A stretch of 13,144 nt of DNA from an uncultured Eubacteriales bacterium. GTDB lineage: Bacteria; Bacillota; Clostridia; Oscillospirales; CAG-272. The position numbers and the translations under genes were made by a program. The DNA is taken from positions 1 through 13,144 of the forward strand of contig CAKRQL010000002.1 in the NCBI GenBank assembly GCA_934393265.1, read 5' to 3'. Position 1 is the first letter of the stretch, and each line of letters opens with the position of its first letter. A model generated the notes under the pieces. That model was not told the DNA's origin, ran no database searches, and saw nothing but the letters and a program-made list of their open reading frames with translations. This document shows positions 1 to 5,906 of this stretch, one piece after another.

Positions 1-2372
1 CGTTCACAAGCTTGAATGGAAGAGGTAAGGTGGTTTATGCCACAGGCGCAACGGCTCATTTCCTTACACTGGATGATAACAACGCAGAAAAGAAGGCAAC
101 GGTTACAAACATCGACTTCACAATGCGTACTTCCGGAAATGTTTTCAATGCAATCCGTGGCGGAACGCTTACGGTGAGCGATGTAACGATAGATAAGGTT
201 GGCGGCGGAGTTACCGTAAGCCTTGACTATTCGGGCACTGACGGAAGCAATTCCATTCTCGATTTTGATAATGTTGATATTACCTCGACGACGGGCAATA
301 TTTTCAATGTAAATCAGAAATACGGAAGCGTAACAGGCACCTTTGACAATGTCAACATCAACGCGACCACCGGTCGTATATTGAATCTCCATAATCCGGA
401 AAGCACCTGCACGACATCCTTTACATTCACCGATTGCGGGCTTGTAACAGGCGGTGACTGCGGCTTTGCAATCAAGGGCGGAAAGCTTGCAATAACCGGA
501 ACCAAGACCCGCGTTAACATGACCGCCGCAAAGAACTTTATCTGGGATACAACAAAGAATTCCGATTTAACCCTCGGCTACGGCATCCGCTTTGCTGAGA
601 ACAGCTTCAAGACCGGTGACAGTGCACAGCTCACCGCTGCACAGTCCCAGATAGTTAAGGACGGACTTCTCTCCGACACGTACCCCTATGTATACGGCGC
701 AACGCTCCAGGTAGATGAGCACGGAAGCACGGCTCCTGTTTACTGGGACGGTAACCTCCAGAAGACCATCAACGCGAGCACGAGCAATAACGTTGCAGAC
801 GGCGATAATACATATTGCTATTTTGATTCTTCAAATACGAAAGTAACGGGTCCCTATTTCGTATGGCAGAGAAAAACAATTGATTTTGCTACATACAGAT
901 ACGCCGTTATAGAGGCGGATCTGACCTTCAAGACTTCTTCTCCCATTGCTGCAGACGACGGCACGGCTGGATACATCTACGCTATGTGGGGTAAATCCGA
1001 CGGATCCGATACCGGAGATGCGTGGAAGTACAGCATACGCTTCAAGCAGTCTGCTGACGGCACCGGAACAACCTACACTTACGGCGAAAAGTCTGTGACT
1101 CTCCCGTTCAGACAGTGGGCACATATAAACTGGATAATAGATACTGCCGAAAATAAAGCTGCAGTGTACATAAACGGCGAGCTCCTTGCAAGCGTTGACA
1201 CCGCGTTCGGAGAGACAACTACAAGAATAAGAGAGTTTCGTCTCGGCGGAAACAAGATTGTTCAGGACTACGACATGTGCTTTGACAATCTCCGCATGGT
1301 CGGCTATGCAGACGCGGACTTCGCGAATAACGTATTCGCGGCAGAGCCTGTATTCACCGGTTCCGATTTCCTTAACTACTCCAGAAATGCGGATCTCCCC
1401 GGCGCGCAGATAGTGGACGGCGGATATTACCGCACACTTGCGCTCGCTGTCGAGGCGGCAAAGCCCAACGATATTATAACTCTCCTTGAGAATTCGGATG
1501 AGGGAGTAATGGTTGATAAGCCGTTGAGCATAGACGACGCGGGGCACGTTCTCGCAAATGTGACTACTCACAGACTTATATCTTATGAGAATGTCGGTCC
1601 TCTCCACACATTCACCGTCACCGGAGTAAAGATGAACCTTACTCTTTATTCTGACTTCGTGGCTAACCTCTACATCCCCGCTCCGGACGGATACGAGGGT
1701 GAGACCGTTACGATAGGCGGCAAGGCTTACTATGTAGTGAAAACTGACTTTGCCGCAAATAAGGTAGGCGAGAGTAAGACGGTAGAGGTCGAGGGAATGA
1801 ATATCTCCGTTTCGATACTCTCCTATGCAAGGGCTCTGTTCGGTCTTTCCACAGGCTATATGGAGAATGAAAAGACCCTTATGGCAGACGCGCTTGTGTA
1901 TGCAAATGCCGCGGCGAAGCTCATAAATGGCTCGGAGTATGCCAATATAACCGCTCTCCTTAACGCAAACGCAAGCTATAAGTCGACCCTCAAGCCCTTC
2001 ACCGGTAAGACAAAGGATATGACCTCCGTTTCCGACGGCTTTGAGTACGCAACTCTTGACCTTACCGCACAGCCGAGCTTTATCTTCGCGATAAAGAGCG
2101 GAGCTAAGGTAAGCGTAAGCTACACGAACTTCTGGGGCGTAAAGGTAACAAAGACCGAGGCTGACGCAGTCGACGGAAAGATAGTTATAGACGACATGCG
2201 TATCTTTGACTTTGCAAACGAGTTCACCCTTACGGTAGGCGAGAAGAGAACAACCTACTCTCTTGCAGACTACGCGGCGAACACGGATGTAAAGGATCTT
2301 TGCGACGCTCTCCATACCTACATAGAGACCGCAAAGGAATTCAAGAAAACGAACCCCTCCCCCAAGATGTAA
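1..2372 (+). CDS. Large secreted/surface protein, beta-helix and LamG-like modules (5' truncated)
   Basis: The reading frame is open from the left edge (codons from position 3), so the TTG at 12 is almost certainly internal and the signal peptide lies outside the window. The visible part is about 789 residues. From nt 60 to 560 it has short repeating strands with N/D-I/V-T turns and G-N-I/V-F-N patterns, as in right-handed beta-helix proteins. From about 800 to 1310 a LamG/concanavalin-like module is suggested by FRQWAHINW, AAVYINGELLA and CFDNLRMVGY. At 1420-1560 a stretch beginning YRTLALAVEAA resembles the start of another beta-helix domain. The last 270 residues are mixed alpha/beta and unassigned. 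No LPXTG, SLH or choline-binding repeat closes the protein, so the anchor is either absent or upstream. Codon choice (AAG lysine, CTC/CTT leucine) resembles gapA, suggesting high expression. Role inferred: cell-surface adhesion or glycan binding. Confidence 0.8.
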   Translation, partial: FTSLNGRGKVVYATGATAHFLTLDDNNAEKKATVTNIDFTMRTSGNVFNAIRGGTLTVSDVTIDKVGGGVTVSLDYSGTDGSNSILDFDNVDITSTTGNIFNVNQKYGSVTGTFDNVNINATTGRILNLHNPESTCTTSFTFTDCGLVTGGDCGFAIKGGKLAITGTKTRVNMTAAKNFIWDTTKNSDLTLGYGIRFAENSFKTGDSAQLTAAQSQIVKDGLLSDTYPYVYGATLQVDEHGSTAPVYWDGNLQKTINASTSNNVADGDNTYCYFDSSNTKVTGPYFVWQRKTIDFATYRYAVIEADLTFKTSSPIAADDGTAGYIYAMWGKSDGSDTGDAWKYSIRFKQSADGTGTTYTYGEKSVTLPFRQWAHINWIIDTAENKAAVYINGELLASVDTAFGETTTRIREFRLGGNKIVQDYDMCFDNLRMVGYADADFANNVFAAEPVFTGSDFLNYSRNADLPGAQIVDGGYYRTLALAVEAAKPNDIITLLENSDEGVMVDKPLSIDDAGHVLANVTTHRLISYENVGPLHTFTVTGVKMNLTLYSDFVANLYIPAPDGYEGETVTIGGKAYYVVKTDFAANKVGESKTVEVEGMNISVSILSYARALFGLSTGYMENEKTLMADALVYANAAAKLINGSEYANITALLNANASYKSTLKPFTGKTKDMTSVSDGFEYATLDLTAQPSFIFAIKSGAKVSVSYTNFWGVKVTKTEADAVDGKIVIDDMRIFDFANEFTLTVGEKRTTYSLADYAANTDVKDLCDALHTYIETAKEFKKTNPSPKM

Positions 2373-2620
2373 TTAAAGCATACAGGGAATTTTAACAAGA
2401 CACAGAGGAAAACCGCCGCGCGAAAAGTTTGTTCGTAGGGCTGGCGGCGGTTTCCCGAAATATAAAACGCCCTATGGCGTGTATTAAAAAAGCGGGCAGG
2501 AGACAAAGGGAAATCCGCACTGAAGTTGCGTTCCTCCGTTGCCCCGCCCGCGAAAGTAAACAACAGGGTGCCGCGGTGACCCGCGCCCCGCAAAATACAA
2601 AAACTCGCGAGAAGCATTGA
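2373..2620. other. Gene-free, hairpin-rich intergenic stretch
   Basis: No convincing gene is present. Several inverted repeats lie in a row: 2411-2419 with 2444-2452 (9 bp, flanked by GGAA/TTCC), 2467-2471 with 2476-2480 (ACGCC/GGCGT, loop CTAT), 2492-2497 with 2546-2551 (GCGGGC/GCCCGC, extendable with wobbles), and a GGGT...ACCC element near 2568-2584. The first hairpin may help end the surface-protein transcript, but it has no T-tract on the + strand. Open frames here are short and overlap without ribosome sites. Confidence 0.5.
2486..2551 (-). terminator. Orphan minus-strand terminator-like hairpin
   Basis: Read on the minus strand, GCGGGC (2551-2546) pairs with GCCCGC (2497-2492) and is followed immediately by six T (2491-2486). 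The stem can be extended inward with G-U pairs. No minus-strand gene ends here, so it would serve an unannotated RNA or be part of a structured element. Confidence 0.4.
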
Positions 2621-2634
2621 TTGATTGGACATTG

Positions 2635-2667
2635 GAGCCGGGGCTTTCCCCGGCTCTTTTGTGTTGT
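2635..2667 (+). terminator. Rho-independent terminator, copy 1
   Basis: A perfect 9-bp stem, GAGCCGGGG (2635-2643) with CCCCGGCTC (2648-2656), loop CTTT, is followed by TTTTGTGTTGT. TTGGAC (2625-2630) and GTCCAA (2666-2671) can add an outer stem. It lies 263 nt beyond the surface-protein stop and is the likely end of that transcript. Confidence 0.75.
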
Positions 2668-2685
2668 CCAACTTGATTGGACATG

Positions 2686-2719
2686 GAGCCGGGGCTTTCC
2701 CCCGGCTCTTTTGTGTTGT
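2686..2719 (+). terminator. Rho-independent terminator, copy 2
   Basis: A near-identical repeat of the hairpin 52 nt upstream: stem GAGCCGGGG (2686-2694) with CCCCGGCTC (2700-2708), one extra C in the loop, then TTTTGTGTTGTTTTTATTT. The longer T-rich tail makes it the stronger of the pair. It shields the promoter that follows from upstream transcription. Confidence 0.8.
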
Positions 2720-2748
2720 TTTTATTTCACTTTTTTACAGTAAAGTGC

Positions 2749-2777
2749 TTGACTTTTCCGCCGCGGAAGATTATACT
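2749..2777 (+). promoter_or_regulatory. Sigma-A promoter of yerC-type gene, with upstream dyad
   Basis: TTGACT (2749-2754), 17-nt spacer, TATACT (2772-2777). Two bases before the -35 sits an imperfect dyad, CACTTT(N8)AAAGTG at 2728-2747, a candidate operator. The roughly 65-nt leader contains GTGCCG (2795-2800) and CGGCAC (2831-2836), which can pair just ahead of the ribosome site. Confidence 0.8.
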
Positions 2778-2850
2778 TTAACCGTAGGATTGCGGTGCCG
2801 CAGGATACCGTTACCGACATTTTATGTGCCCGGCACAGAGGAGGAAAAAA

Positions 2851-3252
2851 ATGAAAAATACGCAGACAGAGAGATTTATAAGCGCGGTGCTTTCGCTCCG
2901 GAGCAGGGAAGAATGTCGCCGTTTTTTCTCGGATATCCTGACCGTAAAGGAGCTCGCCGATTTTTCACAGAGGCTTGAGGTCGCGCGCCTCCTCCGCAAC
3001 GGTGTGAACTATGTCGATATTGCCGCCGCCACGGGCGCGAGCACGGTAACCATAAGCCGTGTATCAAAATCTGTAGCGACGAGCGAGGGCGGATATGCGA
3101 CCGTCCTTGACCGTATAGATTTCACATCAGAGGATGATAATGAGGTCATGCGCGTAGCTCTGCCGGACGATGATTTCTGTCGCCGCCTCGCCGACGTGCT
3201 CAGTGCCGGGCTGCGCGCCATGCCGCACCGGGGCGACGGCGAGAAGAGCTGA
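2851..3252 (+). CDS. yerC: YerC/YecD-family TrpR-like DNA-binding regulator
   Basis: A 133-residue cytoplasmic protein. The core (about residues 5-75) matches the TrpR-related YerC/YecD family: the helix LTVKELADFSQRLEVARLL at 30-48, then a helix-turn-helix at about 53-74 (YVDIAAATGASTVTISRVSK). The start at 2851 is chosen because AGAGGAGG (2837-2844) sits six bases ahead; an in-frame ATG at 2824 would give a basic nine-residue extension with no ribosome site. The family is usually about 100 residues; here an extra acidic tail (DFTSEDDNEVM onward) adds about 40. The true ligand and target of this family are not well established. Tryptophan control should not be assumed, since no trp gene is nearby. 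It is monocistronic between a terminator pair and a convergent small gene. Confidence 0.88.
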   Translation: MKNTQTERFISAVLSLRSREECRRFFSDILTVKELADFSQRLEVARLLRNGVNYVDIAAATGASTVTISRVSKSVATSEGGYATVLDRIDFTSEDDNEVMRVALPDDDFCRRLADVLSAGLRAMPHRGDGEKS

Positions 3253-3270
3253 CCGCCGGGCGGCAGACAT

Positions 3271-3328
3271 AAAAAACAAAAGTACCGCCCCGGTAAGGCT
3301 CCGAAAAAAACGGAACCCCGGGGCGGTA
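3271..3328 (-). terminator. Terminator of the 46-residue membrane protein gene
   Basis: An 11-bp perfect stem, TACCGCCCCGG (3283-3293) with its complement at 3318-3328. On the minus strand it is followed by CTTTTGTTTTTT (3282-3271). On the + strand no T-tract follows, so it mainly serves the minus-strand small gene, though it may also stall yerC transcription. Confidence 0.75.
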
Positions 3329-3352
3329 TTCGGAAAAATATCTTCTGTATCC

Positions 3353-3493
3353 TTACTTATTGATAAACCACACGATTATATAGGCGAGTATCGCAATGGG
3401 CGACGCCATAAGAAGTATAAGAAGCCCTGTCGTGAATTTATCAAATATATTCTTCCACTTCTTTGAATGAAAAAATTCAGAAACCTTGTTCAT
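3353..3493 (-). CDS. Small single-pass membrane protein, 46 residues
   Basis: This ORF is short but fully equipped. It starts at ATG 3493-3491 with AAAGGA seven bases ahead and stops with TAA at 3355-3353. A consensus promoter lies about 65 nt upstream and a terminator about 25 nt downstream. The protein begins MNKVSEFFHSKKWKNIFDKF, a basic and aromatic amphipathic segment, followed by a hydrophobic helix at about residues 24-43 (LLILLMASPIAILAYIIVWF) and a short NK tail. By the positive-inside rule the N-terminus should be cytoplasmic. No family is recognised. It could be a membrane-complex subunit, a stress peptide or a toxin-like peptide; nothing here selects one. It is convergent to yerC and divergent from the CYTH gene. 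Confidence 0.75.
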   Translation of the reverse strand: MNKVSEFFHSKKWKNIFDKFTTGLLILLMASPIAILAYIIVWFINK

Positions 3494-3556
3494 ATCGGCA
3501 TCCTTTCGGCTTGTTTATACAATGCTCATTTTGTACATTGCTCATAGCGTATGGTT

Positions 3557-3585
3557 ATTTTAACATATCCCGGCGAATAAGTCAA
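3557..3585 (-). promoter_or_regulatory. Sigma-A promoter of the small membrane protein gene
   Basis: On the minus strand, TTGACT (3585-3580), 17-nt spacer, TAAAAT (3562-3557). Downstream, at 3518-3529 and 3534-3545, the 12-mers TACAATGCTCAT and TACATTGCTCAT (+ strand) form a direct repeat with one mismatch in the start of the leader, a possible operator. Confidence 0.75.
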
Positions 3586-3636
3586 GATTATTTTGAATAA
3601 TAGTGCCGAAAACACAATAAAAGTGAGGGAAAATAC

Positions 3637-4140
3637 ATGTCTCACATAGAAACAGAAAGAAAATTTGTAATATCAATGCCGGATATTCCGACGCTCGAGC
3701 GGCAGGAGGGCTATTTCAGAAGAAATATCGAGCAGATATATCTCGCCTCCGCCCCCGATATAACGTCGCGCATACGCCGCAGTGAAAGCAACGGGGCGTG
3801 TACGTATTTCAGGACCGATAAACGGCGCATAAGTGCAATGTCGGCAATAGAGGACGAGCGGGAGATAACCGCGGATGAATATTCCGCTCTCCGTGAAAAT
3901 ATCGCGCACGGGAGCCGCCCGATAGTAAAGACAAGACATACCTTCATGTTTTCCGGCGCCTGCTTTGAGATAGATGTATACCCCGGGTGGCAGACCGCCG
4001 CAGTCCTCGAGACAGAGCTACCGGACGAGGGGGCAACCGTCATCCTTCCCCCATTTATAAAGGTGATAAAAGAAGTGACGGGCGACCGCCGCTATTCAAA
4101 CGCCACAATGTCCCGCCGTTTTCCCGAGGTCCCTAAATGA
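3637..4140 (+). CDS. CYTH-domain protein, putative triphosphatase-like
   Basis: A 167-residue soluble protein that is one CYTH domain. The N-terminal signature ExExK is present as E5-T-E7-R-K9. Further tunnel-lining charges are R45/R47/R48, E72/E74, K98/R100, E111/D113 and E125/E127, and the C-terminal EVTGDRRYSN (146-155) is typical. CYTH enzymes bind triphosphate with divalent metal inside a beta-barrel; known members hydrolyse inorganic triphosphate or thiamine triphosphate, or act as class IV adenylate cyclases. Small bacterial members of this type are usually triphosphatases of uncertain physiological substrate, so the exact reaction is left open. AGTGAGGG precedes the ATG at 3637. No convincing promoter was found; the gene diverges from the small membrane protein and converges on rlmH, with the hairpin array between the two stop codons. 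Confidence 0.85.
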   Translation: MSHIETERKFVISMPDIPTLERQEGYFRRNIEQIYLASAPDITSRIRRSESNGACTYFRTDKRRISAMSAIEDEREITADEYSALRENIAHGSRPIVKTRHTFMFSGACFEIDVYPGWQTAAVLETELPDEGATVILPPFIKVIKEVTGDRRYSNATMSRRFPEVPK

Positions 4141-4146
4141 TATAAC

Positions 4147-4243
4147 ACGGCGACAGCCGTATTTCACAGCCGCAGGCTATTTCACATTTCCCGCAAGGGA
4201 AATATTTCACACGGCGACAGCCGTATTTCACAGCCGAAAGGCT
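4147..4243. repeat. Array of five mini-hairpins with exact ATTTCAC spacers
   Basis: Five short palindromes lie head to tail: ACGGC-GACA-GCCGT (4147-4160), AGCC-GCA-GGCT (4168-4178), ATTTCCC-GCAA-GGGAAAT (4186-4203), ACGGC-GACA-GCCGT (4211-4224) and AGCC-GAAA-GGCT (4232-4243). The four gaps are identical, ATTTCAC (4161-4167, 4179-4185, 4204-4210, 4225-4231). Units 1 and 4 are identical. Units 2 and 5 share the stem but differ in loop. Every + strand loop starts with G and ends with A, two being GNRA. The last hairpin overlaps the rlmH stop codon (4242-4244). No T-tract makes it a standard terminator. It may act as a two-way 3'-end structure for the convergent transcripts. Confidence 0.85.
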
Positions 4244-4718
4244 ATTTATGATACCTTTTCCCGGCAATAATGGTAAACGAGCGATACAGTGCCTCCGAGA
4301 GAATCACGCGCATCAGCTGATGGGGAAAGGTAAGACGGGAAAAGGAGATCCGCGCGTCACACGCCGCTTTGACCTCGTCCGACAGCCCGTGTGACGACCC
4401 GATTATGAGCGTCAGCTTTCCGCAGGTGTCCTTAGCCCGGGCGACCACCGCCGCAAGCTCCTCGGAGCTCACCTCCCGCCCCTCAACGCAGAGCGCGACG
4501 CGGTAGGAGTCCCGGGGCGCGGCGGCGAGTATCCGTTCTCCCTCCGCGGCGAGCGCGCGCGACACCTCCGTAGCGTCCCCCTCGTCCTGTATTCTCTCCT
4601 CGCGCAGCTCCACCGTCTCGAGCCTTGCATATTGTGAAATTCTCTTTCCGTACTCCGCCACCGCGTCGGAAAGATATTTTTCTTTCAGCGTCCCGACAGT
4701 AATTATCCGTACCGTCAT
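4242..4718 (-). CDS. rlmH: 23S rRNA (pseudouridine-1915-N3)-methyltransferase RlmH
   Basis: A 158-residue SPOUT-class methyltransferase, the usual size for RlmH. It uses S-adenosylmethionine to methylate pseudouridine 1915 in helix 69 of 23S rRNA, acting on the 70S ribosome. It opens MTVRIITVGTLKEKYL. The knotted cofactor-binding region is LIIGSSHGLSDEV (about 103-115), and the family's C-terminal signature is FPHQLMRVILSEALYRSF followed by GKRYHK at the end. The start at 4718 is three bases after the upstream stop, and its AGAGGT ribosome site lies inside the last codons of that gene, so translation is probably coupled. It is the last gene of the murD-to-rlmH cluster, and its stop codon is built into the last hairpin of the array. 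Confidence 0.95.
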   Translation of the reverse strand: MTVRIITVGTLKEKYLSDAVAEYGKRISQYARLETVELREERIQDEGDATEVSRALAAEGERILAAAPRDSYRVALCVEGREVSSEELAAVVARAKDTCGKLTLIIGSSHGLSDEVKAACDARISFSRLTFPHQLMRVILSEALYRSFTIIAGKRYHK

Positions 4719-4721
4719 GAG

Positions 4722-5906
4722 CTACCTCTTTTTTGCGAGCCGCGCGACAGCGGTTGTGAGCCCCTCGGCGAGCGCGTCGAGGTCGGATTCCGTGTTCTCA
4801 TGCGAAAGGCTCACACGGACGGAGCAGTCAACCTCATCCGGCGAGAGCCCGAAGGCGTCGAGGGCAGAGCGGTGGCGCACCTTCGAGTTTGACGAGCAGG
4901 CAGACCCGCTCGATACGTAAATTCCGAGGGAGGAGAGATAGTGGAGCAGTGTCTCGCTCCTTATCCCCGGAGATATGATATTCAGAATATGCGGCGCATA
5001 TTCCTGCGGAACCGTTACCCGGTAGCCGGAGAGCCCCGGCTCGCTCTCAATCCTCTTTACGATATATCCGCGCAGGGCGGCGAGCCGCTCTGCGTTTTCT
5101 TTTAATTTTGCCGCCCCGACCTCCGCAGCCGCGGCAAACGCGGCAACAGCCGGGACGTTCTCCGTCCCGGAGCGGAGCCCGCGCTCCTGTCCACCGCCGA
5201 ATATAACGGGGGAGAGCCCGCCGGACCTTATCAGCCTGTCCGACACCCAAAGTGCGCCGACCCCCTTGGGACCCTCTATTTTATGCGACGAGACGGTTAT
5301 CATATCGACCCCGAGCGCGCGCGCCGAAACGGGCAGCTTCATGTAGCTCTGTGTCGCGTCAGTGTGTATCGCACACTCGGGCGCGAGCCGCCGTATAAGC
5401 TCCGCAAGCCGCGGAATGTCATACACCGCGCCCGTAAGATTGTTTACGTGCATTATGCTGACAAGGTACACCCTGTCGTCAAGCAGCTCCGCGAGCCGCT
5501 CCGTGTCAATAAACCCGCCGACGGTCGGGACGCGGATAACCGTGAACCCCTCGCGCGCGAGCTCCTCTGCCGTATTGTCGACCGAGGCGTGCTCTCCGTC
5601 GGATATAATGACCTTTCCCCCGCGGCGAAAGCGTTCCTTTGCCCTCATCCGTCCGAGCAGGGCGAGGTTGTTCGCCTCGCTCCCCGAGGAGGTGAATATT
5701 ATCTCTCCGCCCTCTCCCGAGAGCGTTTTTTTTATGGTCTCCCGCGCCCCGGTGAGCACCTTTTCCGCGTCGTATCCTATCCCGTGGAGCGATGACGGGT
5801 TGCCGTAATGCTCCCGCGAGACCTCGATATACCGCGCCAGTGCCGCGTCGCATATCCTTGTCGTCGCGCTGTTGTCAAGATAGACGGTCTCTTTCGTCTC
5901 AGGCAT
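4722..5906 (-). CDS. Cysteine desulfurase, NifS/IscS-like (class V aminotransferase fold)
   Basis: A 394-residue PLP enzyme that removes sulfur from L-cysteine to give alanine and an enzyme persulfide for Fe-S cluster assembly or thiolation. The N-terminus VYLDNSATTR is diagnostic. GSEANN (75-80), GEHASVD (104-110) and HTDATQ (181-186) line the cofactor site. SSHKIEGPKG holds the PLP lysine K209, and SSGSACSS carries the catalytic cysteine C337. RSGTENV (245-251) is the usual family motif. AAAGGTG precedes the ATG, which overlaps the stop of the upstream lipoprotein by one base (TGATG). No IscU/SufU or tRNA-thiolase gene follows, so the acceptor is unknown; ThiI-type or MnmA-type partners are equally possible. 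Downstream coupling to rlmH hints at a translation-related role but does not show it. Confidence 0.92.
   Translation of the reverse strand: MPETKETVYLDNSATTRICDAALARYIEVSREHYGNPSSLHGIGYDAEKVLTGARETIKKTLSGEGGEIIFTSSGSEANNLALLGRMRAKERFRRGGKVIISDGEHASVDNTAEELAREGFTVIRVPTVGGFIDTERLAELLDDRVYLVSIMHVNNLTGAVYDIPRLAELIRRLAPECAIHTDATQSYMKLPVSARALGVDMITVSSHKIEGPKGVGALWVSDRLIRSGGLSPVIFGGGQERGLRSGTENVPAVAAFAAAAEVGAAKLKENAERLAALRGYIVKRIESEPGLSGYRVTVPQEYAPHILNIISPGIRSETLLHYLSSLGIYVSSGSACSSNSKVRHRSALDAFGLSPDEVDCSVRVSLSHENTESDLDALAEGLTTAVARLAKKR

Larger units (their letters stand above)
2621..2719 (+). repeat. Tandem direct repeat carrying the two terminators
   Basis: Two 47-nt copies (2621-2667 and 2673-2719, offset 52) begin TTGATTGGACAT and end TTTTGTGTTGT. 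They differ by one T deleted after the shared start and one C added in the hairpin loop. The near-identity indicates a recent local duplication. Confidence 0.85.

Noticed and set aside
831..2315. Minus-strand ORF of 494 codons opposite the surface protein
   Set aside because: It is an antisense shadow created by biased codons in the real gene; no ribosome site, and its product is Cys/Tyr/Val-rich without domain character.
2318..2671. Minus-strand ORF of 117 codons in the intergenic region
   Set aside because: No ribosome site; it overlaps the surface-gene end and the terminator repeats. Better explained by structured non-coding DNA.
2851..3252. Calling the regulator TrpR itself
   Set aside because: The sequence fits the YerC/YecD branch, and no tryptophan gene or trp operator is present.
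3593..3621. Possible promoter TTGAAT-17-AATAAA before the CYTH gene
   Set aside because: The -10 is poor and the predicted transcript would begin inside or after the ribosome site.
4141..4244. CRISPR-like reading of the regular array
   Set aside because: The constant parts are only 7 nt and the variable parts are perfect palindromes of 11-18 nt, not unique spacers; no cas gene is nearby.
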